A DNA stretch of 64,000 nucleotides, from the NCBI RefSeq assembly GCF_041346945.1, contig NZ_CP166850.1:9470501-9534500 (forward strand), written 5' to 3'. Positions within the stretch are counted from its first letter, which is position 1. Every line of letters begins with the position of its first letter. This stretch comes from Amycolatopsis sp. cg9. GTDB lineage: Bacteria; Actinomycetota; Actinomycetes; Mycobacteriales; Pseudonocardiaceae. Below are positions 8,749 to 15,915 of this stretch, piece by piece. Both the position numbers and the translations under genes were made by a program. The notes beneath the pieces were generated by a model. That model saw only the letters and a program-made list of their open reading frames with translations. It did not search any database and was not told where the DNA came from.

Positions 8749-9216
8749 TCATGTGAAGTAGACGTGGTCCGCACTTAATCCGTGGTCGATCCTCTTTCGA
8801 ATGGATGAATGTACGGATAGAGTGTCCACTTTGTTGTGTTCTATCCAGAGAACTTCATTGCTTTCGACGCTCGTCCGGAGTGCACCACCTATAGCCCGGG
8901 CGCGGAAGCAGATAGAGAACTCTTGTCGAACCTCGCCGTCGTCGTAAGCTATGACGTGACTAGGATCGGAATATAGGCCGATCACACCCGTAATCTCGCA
9001 GTCGACGCCAGTCTCCTCGCAAACCTCGCGTACGGCAGCTTGAGCCAAGGTTTCGCCGAGTTCTAACTGGCCGCCAGGGATCGAGTACAGGTCGTTGTCC
9101 GTGCGCCTGATCATCAAGATCCGGCCATCATCGTCTTGGATGAACGCTGAGACGGCCACCGCAATGCTATTTGCCTTGGGCGCGTTCGGGTCGTTGTAGT
9201 AGTCGACTCGGGTCAT
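8749..9216 (-). CDS. Nudix hydrolase (AICE-associated)
   Basis: 155 residues with a complete Nudix box, GGQLELGETLAQAAVREVCE followed by ETGV (about residues 47-70), matching Gx5Ex7REUxEExGU, so it should hydrolyse a nucleoside diphosphate linked to another group. Nudix genes beside the regulator are a recurrent part of pSAM2-like elements, where they are linked to control of replication and transfer. It lies 8 bp downstream of the XRE regulator on the same strand, so the two are probably co-transcribed. It is convergent with the nuclease-like gene, also 8 bp apart. The substrate is unknown. Confidence 0.9.
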   Translation of the reverse strand: MTRVDYYNDPNAPKANSIAVAVSAFIQDDDGRILMIRRTDNDLYSIPGGQLELGETLAQAAVREVCEETGVDCEITGVIGLYSDPSHVIAYDDGEVRQEFSICFRARAIGGALRTSVESNEVLWIEHNKVDTLSVHSSIRKRIDHGLSADHVYFT

Positions 9217-9224
9217 GCTGCCTC

Positions 9225-9968
9225 CTAGAAGGTGGCTGGTTTGGCAAGGTTCCAGACTGACTCGAAGCTCTCCGAGTACGTCTCGAAGAGGTCCCCGGCG
9301 GAGAGCCGCCGCAAGTGGAGGGATGGGGCATGGGCCCCCTGGAACCCGTACACGTGCGTATTGATGATCATCTCGTCGTCGAACCGGAAGATCGAGTTGT
9401 ACAGCGTCGTGTTGTGGAACCGCATCTCGATGCCTTCCACCCCGATCAGTGGCCGGTAGAACGCAAGGGCGTTGCGGATACGCGCCGGAAGCGTCCCGTC
9501 GCCAAGCTGCTCCTCCTCGCCGCGTAGCGCGACGCTGTCACCCTCCGGGTCACCAAAGGCCAGGCGGATCTTCGCGCCGGCCGCAGCCTTGGCCGTCAGG
9601 TCCTTGATGAAGCGCGGGCGCTCGACCAGGAACAGCGCGGCGTGCACCAGGACCTCAACTGTCTCCGACGCCTCCTTGATCAGCCGATCCCACAGCTCGA
9701 CCGGGATGGCGTTACGGTGCGGGAAGACCCGCACGACTTCGGCGGCCGCCGTCTCGGCCTTGCGCTCCGGTGCGACCGAGTCCGGCCACAAGTACGTCTC
9801 TGACTCGCGCGCCATCGCCGCGATCTTGTGCCGGTGCTTCGGGTACGGCAGGCGCCCCTTGGTGATCCAGCGTTCAACGGTCTTCTGGTCGACGCCGACG
9901 GCCTTGGCGACCTGTTCCAAGGTCAGGCCGTTGCGCAGCAGCGCGTCACGCAGGCGTTCGTTCGGCAT
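9225..9968 (-). CDS. XRE-family regulator with C-terminal PLD-like sensor domain
   Basis: A 247-residue regulator. The N-terminal HTH (GLTLEQVAKAVGVDQKTVER, about residues 15-34) is XRE-like. The C-terminal 150 residues contain RFHNTTLYNSIFRFDDEMII, resembling a degenerate phospholipase-D-type half motif; this arrangement resembles DUF5919 regulators in AICEs. I prefer ATG 9968 because AAGGGG lies 5 bp upstream; the GTG at 9974 overlaps that site. The region just upstream holds six phased GGGAC/GTCCC boxes, so autoregulation and control of the rightward operon are likely. Confidence 0.85.
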   Translation of the reverse strand: MPNERLRDALLRNGLTLEQVAKAVGVDQKTVERWITKGRLPYPKHRHKIAAMARESETYLWPDSVAPERKAETAAAEVVRVFPHRNAIPVELWDRLIKEASETVEVLVHAALFLVERPRFIKDLTAKAAAGAKIRLAFGDPEGDSVALRGEEEQLGDGTLPARIRNALAFYRPLIGVEGIEMRFHNTTLYNSIFRFDDEMIINTHVYGFQGAHAPSLHLRRLSAGDLFETYSESFESVWNLAKPATF

Positions 9969-9979
9969 CAGCACCCCTT

Positions 9980-10051
9980 GGGACTTTTAGGGACGTCTTC
10001 GACCGTACCAGGGACGTCCCGAGATGTCCCGCCACGTGGTGATCATGTCCC
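9980..10051. promoter_or_regulatory. Phased GGGAC/GTCCC operator array
   Basis: GGGAC occurs at 9980, 9990 and 10011, and GTCCC at 10016, 10026 and 10047. Both sets have spacings of 10 and 21 bp, so each box has an inverted partner exactly 36 bp away and all boxes within a set face one side of the helix. The centre is the perfect palindrome GGGACGTCCC (10011-10020). It lies between the XRE gene and the rightward operon and is the likely target of that regulator. Confidence 0.6.
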
Positions 10052-10118
10052 GCCTTTTGCCGGAGATTGGAGGGCAGATTGCCGGGGTCCGCCCGGCGGC
10101 GAGGAGAGGAAGGCAGGC

Positions 10119-10202
10119 ATGACGACTCGAAGCGTGGGGTCCGTGCTCGACGGCCGGTCGCGTGATGCGGGAACACGGGCGCTCCGCCGACCTGCGGCGT
10201 AG
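10119..10202 (+). CDS. Possible 27-residue peptide
   Basis: A short frame (starts MTTRSVGSVL, ends RRPAA) with a very strong purine-rich ribosome site, GAGGAGAGGAAGG, a few bases upstream. It is the first possible product of the rightward AICE operon, 68 bp after the operator array. It is arginine-rich and has no recognisable domain. It may be a real small peptide or a leader for the next gene, whose own ribosome site is weak. Confidence 0.35.
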   Translation: MTTRSVGSVLDGRSRDAGTRALRRPAA

Positions 10203-10213
10203 GCGCGACCGGC

Positions 10214-10441
10214 ATGCGTGACACGGTCCAGATCCACGTCACGGCAGATCTCCCCATCCGGGTCCGCGCGCTCACGTACGCGAACCGAGCCGAAATCCGG
10301 TTCGGCAAGGCGTTCCCGGTAGTCCTGCTCGTGGATTCGGACGCCATTGCGGTGCTGAGCAGGGAACTCGAAGCGGTACGGGCCGCACTGAACTCGACAA
10401 CGACACGAGTCGACGACCAGGCACCAGAAGCGACTGACTGA
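10214..10441 (+). CDS. Small AICE protein, unknown function
   Basis: 75 residues, not recognised. It starts MRDTVQIHVTADL and looks like one small alpha/beta domain with a charged tail. It lies between the operator array and the Pra-like gene, on the same strand, in the position of small accessory genes of the regulatory module of AICEs. Codon use is element-like, less GC-biased than the host's. Confidence 0.65.
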   Translation: MRDTVQIHVTADLPIRVRALTYANRAEIRFGKAFPVVLLVDSDAIAVLSRELEAVRAALNSTTTRVDDQAPEATD

Positions 10442-10465
10442 GAACACATCCAGGGAGCTAGCGAA

Positions 10466-10921
10466 ATGGCTATCGCCAAGGGCTACAGGTTCGAAATTGC
10501 GTTTGACCAGGCGTTCCCGCAGGGGCTCGTCATGGTCGGAGAGGTTACGGCAGATACGGAGTACCAATCTCGCGAGGACCGGACGGCAGGCCGCCCGGCT
10601 CGGCAGCGAGTGGACGAGGTGACAGGCAAGCGGCAGTGGAAGGCGACGGTGACCGACCCGGACGAGACGAAGGCGAAGCGGGCATCGTTCGAGATCACCT
10701 TGCTGGCGGACGTCCAGCCGGTCCCGGCCACCTCCGAAGCGCTGCCGGGCATGCGTCCGATTGAGCTGGAGGGGCTGACGGCTGAGCCGAAGGTGGCGGG
10801 CCAGGGCGAGTTCAAGTACCAGTCCTACGTCTTCCGCGCGACGGGCTTCAAGGCAGCCGGGAGCGGTTCGAAGTCGGCGCGCTCCGCCACGGCTGGCGAA
10901 GCTGCGACCAAGGCGGCGTGA
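10466..10921 (+). CDS. Pra-like activator of plasmid replication, integration and excision
   Basis: 151 residues. The pattern FPQGLVMVGEV (about residues 17-27), KRQWKATVTDPDE, ITLLADVQPVPA and YQSYVFRATGFKA matches the actinomycete family named after pSAM2 Pra, which switches on replication, excision and transfer. The C-terminal tail is Ala/Ser/Lys-rich and low in complexity. GGGAG lies upstream of the ATG. It overlaps the next frame by 4 bp and should be co-transcribed with the genes to its right, under the phased operator array. Confidence 0.82.
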   Translation: MAIAKGYRFEIAFDQAFPQGLVMVGEVTADTEYQSREDRTAGRPARQRVDEVTGKRQWKATVTDPDETKAKRASFEITLLADVQPVPATSEALPGMRPIELEGLTAEPKVAGQGEFKYQSYVFRATGFKAAGSGSKSARSATAGEAATKAA

Positions 10922-11469
10922 GCGGGATGAACGCGTCCGGGCCGGTTCGCGACGCTGCGGCGTTCAGTGAGCTGGTCCGGGCGTGGGAATCGGCGTACCG
11001 CGACTACATGGCGGCGTGGGAGCACAGCACGCGGGTCTTCTCCCCCACGTCGTCGCTCAACACGTCGAATGCGGCGCGGCGGGTGTCGCGGGCGTGGCAT
11101 GAGCTGGCGCGCTCGCGGGGTCTGCCGTGGTGGTGCGTTGCGGCGTTGGAGTCGGCGGCCGAGGGGTTCGCCGAGCTGGCACGGGATTGGGCGAGTAAGG
11201 CAGACGGTGATGGTGGTTCGGGTCGACGGGTTCGGCGTGACGTGGAGGGTCGAGTCTCGGGATTCGGTGACGGTGGAGGAGACCGGGCCGCATCCGGCCA
11301 GTCCCCCGATGCTGGTCGTGACCGGAGCGACGTCGGTGGTCTCTCTCACGGTCCCGCAGGACGTGGAGCAGTGGCCGGCCTGCGTGGCATTCCTTCGCCA
11401 GCTCCGCGACGGGGTGGACGATCTGGCGGCGCTGCTGACGGCTCGCGCGGCGGCACCAGTCGGGTCTGA
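10918..11469 (+). CDS. AICE hypothetical protein, frame loses coding character after about 11200
   Basis: Coupled to Pra by a GTGA overlap. The first 95 residues (SELVRAWESAYRDYMAAWEH, then RGLPWWCVAALESAAEGFAE) look like a real helical domain with good codon bias. After about 11200 the frame continues as Gly/Arg/Ser-rich sequence without GC-biased third positions, while the +1 frame from 11210 becomes clearly coding. The true product may therefore be only about 95 residues with a read-on tail, or one protein made by a frameshift. No function can be given. Confidence 0.55.
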   Translation: MSGMNASGPVRDAAAFSELVRAWESAYRDYMAAWEHSTRVFSPTSSLNTSNAARRVSRAWHELARSRGLPWWCVAALESAAEGFAELARDWASKADGDGGSGRRVRRDVEGRVSGFGDGGGDRAASGQSPDAGRDRSDVGGLSHGPAGRGAVAGLRGIPSPAPRRGGRSGGAADGSRGGTSRV

Positions 11470-11500
11470 TGGAGACGGTGACGGTGGTCAAGGCGCATGA
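11210..11500 (+). CDS. Small AICE protein nested in the previous frame
   Basis: 96 residues starting MVVRVDGFGVTWRVES, with strong third-position GC bias and a compact beta-rich look (PPMLVVTGATSVVSLTVPQD, then a helix CVAFLRQLRDGVDDLAALLT). It overlaps the previous frame by 260 bp, and in the overlap only this frame has codon bias. Its stop lies inside the next gene, which begins at 11469. Function is unknown; it could also be the C-terminal half of the previous gene after a frameshift. Confidence 0.6.
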   Translation: MVVRVDGFGVTWRVESRDSVTVEETGPHPASPPMLVVTGATSVVSLTVPQDVEQWPACVAFLRQLRDGVDDLAALLTARAAAPVGSDGDGDGGQGA

Positions 11501-11741
11501 CGAGGCCGTGACGCTGGCTGATGCCCGGGAGGCGGTGTTCGTACTACGTCCCGAGGTCGACGCGAAGACCTCGGAGTGGGTGGCGTTCCACCGTGCGAAC
11601 GCCGCGATGTACGAGCGGGTCGCGGAAACCGATCGGCACCACCACTGGGAAGCGCTGTACTGGGTCGGCTACGAAATGCGTCAGGTCGAGAAGCTGACCA
11701 GAAAGCCCGAATGGCGGTCGGGTTTCGGAGAAGAGAGGTGA
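11469..11741 (+). CDS. Small AICE protein, AMED_5909-like
   Basis: 90 residues. The core SEWVAFHRANAAMYERVAET followed by DRHHHWEALYWVGYE resembles, from memory, the short actinomycete family labelled AMED_5909, found on mobile elements. It looks like two or three helices. The ATG overlaps the stop of the large nested frame (TGATG), and its own stop overlaps the next start (GTGA), so it is inside a translationally coupled chain. No biochemical role is known to me. Confidence 0.7.
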   Translation: METVTVVKAHDEAVTLADAREAVFVLRPEVDAKTSEWVAFHRANAAMYERVAETDRHHHWEALYWVGYEMRQVEKLTRKPEWRSGFGEER

Positions 11742-12058
11742 CTAGCGAGGTAGACCCGGCAGTCGTCATCGAGCTGGTCAAGCGTTATTCCGGCGGTGAG
11801 ACAATTGAGTCTCTGGTGGCAGAGTATCCGTTCAGCTACCGAAAGGTGCGGACCACACTGATCAATGCCGGAGTTACGCTTCGGCCACCGAAGATCCGCC
11901 TGCCGCCGACTCCGCCGGGTCTGGTCAACGCGTACGAGCACGGCCGTTCGATCCGGCAAGTCGCCGCCCTGTATGGCATGAGCTACAACCAAACTCGCAA
12001 CATCCTGCTCGCCGAGGGGGTCCAGCTCCGCTCACGCGGGCAGCCCAAGCAAGTCTGA
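11738..12058 (+). CDS. Duplicated helix-turn-helix DNA-binding protein
   Basis: 106 residues made of two homologous HTH units: ETIESLVAEYPFSYRKVRTT then LINAGVTLRPP (about residues 18-48), and RSIRQVAALYGMSYNQTRNI then LLAEGVQLRSRG (about 68-99). The second unit clearly repeats the first (SYxxVRxxLxxAGVxLR). Such homeodomain-like pairs bind repeated or palindromic DNA. The GTG at 11738 overlaps the previous stop. It is the last gene before a region with two large inverted repeats, so it may bind there or regulate transfer. Confidence 0.78.
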   Translation: MTSEVDPAVVIELVKRYSGGETIESLVAEYPFSYRKVRTTLINAGVTLRPPKIRLPPTPPGLVNAYEHGRSIRQVAALYGMSYNQTRNILLAEGVQLRSRGQPKQV

Positions 12059-12082
12059 GAAGAACAGAAGATCGAGCATTCC

Positions 12083-12123
12083 GCACGTGGGGACGTGTGG
12101 CGAACAAACGCGTCCCCACGTGC
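12083..12123. repeat. 13-bp inverted repeat containing GGGAC/GTCCC
   Basis: Perfect 13-bp arms, GCACGTGGGGACG (12083-12095) and CGTCCCCACGTGC (12111-12123), around a 15-base loop. The arms include the GGGAC/GTCCC box seen in the array at 9980-10051, and a further GTCCC follows at 12132. It may be an operator for the same regulator, or a structured origin or transfer site upstream of the transfer gene. Confidence 0.6.
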
Positions 12124-12143
12124 CCGAAAGTGTCCCTTTTAAA

Positions 12144-12187
12144 ACGCAGAACCGGCCCTTGGCTACCAACCTGTTCCGGTTCTGCGT
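12144..12187. repeat. 12-bp inverted repeat before the transfer module
   Basis: Perfect arms ACGCAGAACCGG (12144-12155) and CCGGTTCTGCGT (12176-12187) with a 20-base loop. No T tract follows, so a simple terminator is unlikely. It ends 22 bp before the start of the zinc-ribbon gene that leads the tra-rep genes. An attenuator, an operator or an origin element are all possible. Confidence 0.5.
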
Positions 12188-12209
12188 CTGTCCACTGGAG
12201 AAGTGAACA

Positions 12210-12380
12210 ATGCAAACGATAAATGATGACAACCAACGCCAGTCAACCGGGGTCACCCGGATGCGCTGCGCAGAATGCAAGAAGTTCGCGCGCCTACTGC
12301 CCGGGGAGACCAAGTGCGCCCCGTGCCTGGGCATGCTCCCGCTGGTGCTTCGCACGGCCGGTGTGCGGGGTGGTCGCTGA
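12210..12380 (+). CDS. Small zinc-ribbon protein
   Basis: 56 residues with two Cys pairs, MRCAECKKF and KCAPCLGM, spaced like a zinc ribbon (CxxC, 14 residues, CxxC). GGAG lies about 9 bp upstream of the ATG. The stop overlaps the start of the transfer gene (TGATG), so translation is coupled. Very small zinc-binding proteins of this kind often precede tra genes in AICEs; they may bind DNA or a partner protein. Confidence 0.75.
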   Translation: MQTINDDNQRQSTGVTRMRCAECKKFARLLPGETKCAPCLGMLPLVLRTAGVRGGR

Positions 12381-13969
12381 TGGACGCGCACGGCGTGATG
12401 ACGCTGATGGCGGTCGGCGGCGGCCTGGCCGTTCTGCTGTGGGCGTTGGCGAAGATCGGTCGTGCTCTGGCCGGGCTGGCGGAGATGCTGGCCGCGCTCG
12501 CGGTCGTCGGGATGGTGCTCTGGGGTCTGGCACGGGCGATCGGCTGGGTTGTTCGGCAACTGGTGACGCACTGGCGGACCTGCCTCACCCTCGTAGCGGC
12601 CTGGGCCTGGTGCCGGTGGCTTGGCGGGCTCTCGCTCCTGGTGACCCTCGCCGTGCTCGGCCTGGTGCAGCTCGTCTGGTGGCGGCTGGACGCGGTGAGC
12701 TATGACCAGTGGTGCGGGCGGTGGGTGCGCTCGTGGTGGCTGCGCTGGGCGCTCTACGGCCGGAAGCTGGCCGGCTGGCTGACCGCCTGCGGCCTGGTGG
12801 TCCGGGACGCCTCGGTGCCGGTCGACGTCACGGTGTCACTGGTCGGTCGTCGACGGGGCCGAAACACCGTCTCCCGCAATCAGGACCGGTCGGCCGGGGT
12901 CGCGGTGCCCACGTTGCTGTCGGTCCGGTCCGGGGCCTCGTGGGATGAGGTCCGGGTGCGACTGGTGCCGGGACAGAAGCCGGAGGACTTCGACGAGGGT
13001 GCCCGCGCGCTGGCGGTCGCCCGGAAGGTCACCCGCTGCCAGATCCGGGAACTCGAGCCCGACGTCGTGTCGATCGACTTCATGCGCCGGGACCTGCTCG
13101 CCTCACCGGTCGCGTGCTTGCCGGTGCCGGAGATGGTCTCCGTGGACGGCACGGGTGTGGACTTGCGGGCGGTGTTCGCCGGGTCGACCGAGTACGGCAA
13201 GCCCTGGCAGCTCCCCCTCGTCGGCACCGGCGCTCACACCCTGGTCGCCGGGGCCACCGGGTCGGGCAAGAACTCGGTGATGTGGTGCCCGCTGGTCGCG
13301 GCGGCCTCGGCGATCCGGGCCGGTCTGGTGCGGGTGTCCGGGATCGATCCGAAGGCGATGGAGCTGTCCTACGGGCGCGGAATCTTCGCCCGCTACGGCC
13401 AGAGCGGGCAGGAGGCTGTCCAGGTCCTTGACGCGCTCTTGGACGAGCTGGACAGGCGCAAGCGTGAGTTCGCCGGGCACACCCGGCAGGTCCCGATCTC
13501 CACCGACTACCCGGTGGAGCTGCTGGAGTTCGACGAGATCGGCGCGCTGACCAAGTACACCGACCGCAAGACCCGCGACGCCATCGTGGAGAAGGTCGCA
13601 ATCCTGACCACCCAAGGCCGAGCGCTCGGCTTCACCGTCCGGGGCTACGTGCAGGAGCCGACCAAGGACACGGTGCCGGTGCGGGAGCTGCTGCCCCGGC
13701 GGATCGCGATGCGGCTGACCTCGAAGACGCAGGTCCCGATGGTCCTCGGCGACGGCGCGTACGAGCGTGGCGCGTGGGCCAATCGCATCCCGGAATCGGC
13801 AGCCGGGGTCGGCTACGTCTGGGGCGAAGGCATCCGCGAACCCCTGCGCGTGCGGGCCGGGTGGGTGCCCGATCACACGATCAAGCAACTGGAGCACTAC
13901 GTCACCAACGGCGGCGCCCAGGTGATCAGCCTGGCCGATCGACGCACGGGCGAAGGGAGGTCGGCATGA
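12380..13969 (+). CDS. FtsK/SpoIIIE-type conjugal transfer protein (TraSA-like)
   Basis: 529 residues. Two or three hydrophobic segments fill the first 100 residues (MTLMAVGGGLAVLLW, LSLLVTLAVLGLVQLVWW). A motor domain follows, with Walker A GATGSGKNSV at about residue 291 and Walker B VELLEFDEIGAL near 380. Proteins of this type form the membrane hexamer that moves double-stranded DNA between mycelia in Streptomyces-type conjugation, recognising short repeats on the element. The Asn in GSGKNS is unusual but the Lys is kept. It starts in a TGATG overlap with the zinc-ribbon gene and ends in an ATGA overlap with rep. Confidence 0.93.
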   Translation: MDAHGVMTLMAVGGGLAVLLWALAKIGRALAGLAEMLAALAVVGMVLWGLARAIGWVVRQLVTHWRTCLTLVAAWAWCRWLGGLSLLVTLAVLGLVQLVWWRLDAVSYDQWCGRWVRSWWLRWALYGRKLAGWLTACGLVVRDASVPVDVTVSLVGRRRGRNTVSRNQDRSAGVAVPTLLSVRSGASWDEVRVRLVPGQKPEDFDEGARALAVARKVTRCQIRELEPDVVSIDFMRRDLLASPVACLPVPEMVSVDGTGVDLRAVFAGSTEYGKPWQLPLVGTGAHTLVAGATGSGKNSVMWCPLVAAASAIRAGLVRVSGIDPKAMELSYGRGIFARYGQSGQEAVQVLDALLDELDRRKREFAGHTRQVPISTDYPVELLEFDEIGALTKYTDRKTRDAIVEKVAILTTQGRALGFTVRGYVQEPTKDTVPVRELLPRRIAMRLTSKTQVPMVLGDGAYERGAWANRIPESAAGVGYVWGEGIREPLRVRAGWVPDHTIKQLEHYVTNGGAQVISLADRRTGEGRSA

Positions 13970-15609
13970 CCACCACCAGCGAAGACCCGCAGTCGCAGGC
14001 GGTGCCGGCCACCCCGGTCGAGCGAATCCGCGGTGCCCTCTCCGCCGACGTCGTCAAGGCCACGGCAGAGAAGCACGGCGTGTGTACCCGGCCGTTCACG
14101 ATGGAGGTCGGCGACACCGAAACCGGCGAAGTCCGCTATGTCCCCGTCCCCTGCGGCTCCACGGTGGAGTCGGTGTGCCTGCCGTGCGCCCGGAAGGCGA
14201 AGGCGCTGCGGCAGGCCCAGTGCCGGGAAGGGTGGCACCTGACCGAAGAGCCGGTGATCACCCGCGAGAAGCCCTCGGAGACCCAAACCGAGCTGCTGAC
14301 CTACCGGGCCGACCTGGCGGCGCACTACCGCGACGTGATGGCGGCCGGGGACGAGGCAGAGGCCGAAGAGCTGCGGGCAGAGGTCGCGGGCGTGGACGCG
14401 GAACTGCGGGCCTCGGGCATGACCGGCCGCCTGCCTGCTCTCGACGTCCCGGAGCGCAAGGCCGTGAAGCGGTCGACCAGGCGGCGGCAGGACGCGCCGA
14501 ACCTGCCTCGGCGCAAGGTCGCGAAGACGACGGTAGGGCGGGAGTTCGCGGGGAAGTTCCGGCCGTCAATGTTCGTCACGCTGACCTGCGACACCTACGG
14601 CCGTGTCCGGCCAGACGGGTCACCGGTCGACCCGGCGTCGTATGACTATCGTCGGGCGGCTCGGGATGCGGTGCACTTCGCGGCGCTGGTGGATCGGTGG
14701 TGGCAGAACCTCCGCCGCGTCGTCGGATGGGACGTGCAGTACTTCGCCACAGTCGAGCCGCAGCGACGGGCGGCCCCGCATCTGCACACGGCGTTGCGGG
14801 GCGCGATCTCGCACGAAACCATCCGGCTCGTCACCGAAGCGACCTACCACCAGGTGTGGTGGCCTGCTCACGATGAACTGGTCTATACGGATCGAAACCC
14901 TTTGTGGGATCCCGATTCCCGTTCCTTTGTGGACCCGGAGACGCGGGAGCCGTTGACGGCGTGGGATGACGCGGTGGCTGCCGTGGAGGAACCGGCTCAT
15001 GTCGTGCGGTTCGGCACGCAGGTGCACTCGAAGGGCATCCTCGGCGGGACGGAGGAGGCCGGGCGGCACATCGGCTACCTGACCAAGTACCTCACGAAGT
15101 CGACCGGTGAGGTCGTCGACGCGGATACGGCCGGCCAGCGAGATCACCACGACATGCTGCACGCCCACCTGGCCGTGACGCCGTGCTCGCCGCGCTGTGC
15201 GGTGTGGCTGCTGTACGGGATCAACCCGAAGGGAGCCAACGGAAAGACCGTCCCAGGCCACTGCAAGGGACGGGCGCATCGCCGTTCGACGCTCGGGCTT
15301 CCGGGGCGGCGGGTGCTGGTGTCGCGCAAGTGGTCCGGCAAGACGGTCGCCGACCACAAGGCCGACCGCCGGGGCTTCGTGCTTTCCGCACTGGCGGCGG
15401 TCGGGATCAGCAAGCCGGAACCGGCTCCGGATCGGTTCGTGTGGCGCAAAGTCGAGCCCGGCGACACCCATTGCCCACCGAGGGACCAGCTGGTCATGCG
15501 CGCGATCTCAGAGCGCATCGCGTGGCAGGCGGAGTACTCCAGGGCAATGCTCGCTGCTGCCGGGCCGCCCGTCCAATTTACTTCGGCAACTTCGTCTCTG
15601 GCGGCCTGA
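13966..15609 (+). CDS. RepSA-type rolling-circle replication initiator
   Basis: 547 residues. It has an N-terminal Cys cluster (VPCGSTVESVCLPCARKA, about residues 62-79) and the three Rep motifs in order: SMFVTLTCDTYG (about 201), AAPHLHTALRGA (about 269, the metal-binding His pair) and IGYLTKYLTKS (about 368, the likely nicking Tyr). These match RepSA of pSAM2, which nicks the double-strand origin of the excised element. The ATG overlaps the tra stop, and xis follows 10 bp downstream, so tra, rep and xis form one transcript. Confidence 0.93.
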   Translation: MTTTSEDPQSQAVPATPVERIRGALSADVVKATAEKHGVCTRPFTMEVGDTETGEVRYVPVPCGSTVESVCLPCARKAKALRQAQCREGWHLTEEPVITREKPSETQTELLTYRADLAAHYRDVMAAGDEAEAEELRAEVAGVDAELRASGMTGRLPALDVPERKAVKRSTRRRQDAPNLPRRKVAKTTVGREFAGKFRPSMFVTLTCDTYGRVRPDGSPVDPASYDYRRAARDAVHFAALVDRWWQNLRRVVGWDVQYFATVEPQRRAAPHLHTALRGAISHETIRLVTEATYHQVWWPAHDELVYTDRNPLWDPDSRSFVDPETREPLTAWDDAVAAVEEPAHVVRFGTQVHSKGILGGTEEAGRHIGYLTKYLTKSTGEVVDADTAGQRDHHDMLHAHLAVTPCSPRCAVWLLYGINPKGANGKTVPGHCKGRAHRRSTLGLPGRRVLVSRKWSGKTVADHKADRRGFVLSALAAVGISKPEPAPDRFVWRKVEPGDTHCPPRDQLVMRAISERIAWQAEYSRAMLAAAGPPVQFTSATSSLAA

Positions 15610-15619
15610 GGGGGCAGAC

Positions 15620-15829
15620 ATGAGCGCACGGATCAAGGTGGTGAGCATCGAGGGCCTGTGGACGCCTGAGGACTTGGCCACCTTCCTCGGGATACCCGAG
15701 AAGACCCTGCGGGACTGGCGGTTCAAGAGCTACGGCCCCGCGTGGATTCGGATGGGCAAACACGTCCGGTACTCCCCCGAAGCGGTACGAGCTTGGATCG
15801 ACCAGCTCAGCCATGACGGTGCCGCATAG
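15620..15829 (+). CDS. xis: Excisionase (MerR-like HTH)
   Basis: 69 residues with the compact winged-helix of excisionases: LWTPEDLATFLGIPEKTLRD then WRFKSYGPAWIRMGKHVRYS (about residues 12-51). It would bend DNA at the attachment site and turn the integrase toward excision. GGGG lies just upstream of the ATG. It follows rep by 10 bp and is separated from int by a strong hairpin, so excision may be tied to rep expression while int is controlled separately. Confidence 0.9.
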   Translation: MSARIKVVSIEGLWTPEDLATFLGIPEKTLRDWRFKSYGPAWIRMGKHVRYSPEAVRAWIDQLSHDGAA

Positions 15830-15845
15830 AAGGTCTCGGCTACGA

Positions 15846-15879
15846 AACCCCATGCCCGATCAACCTCGGGCATGGGGTT
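15846..15879. terminator. Hairpin between xis and int
   Basis: A perfect 14-bp stem (15846-15859 with 15866-15879) and a 6-base loop. The A and T bases at the stem ends give it a weak bidirectional look. No long T tract follows. It would limit read-through from the tra-rep-xis transcript into int. Confidence 0.7.
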
Positions 15880-15915
15880 AAGCCGCATCAAAACCAACTA
15901 GGATAGGAGAAAATA

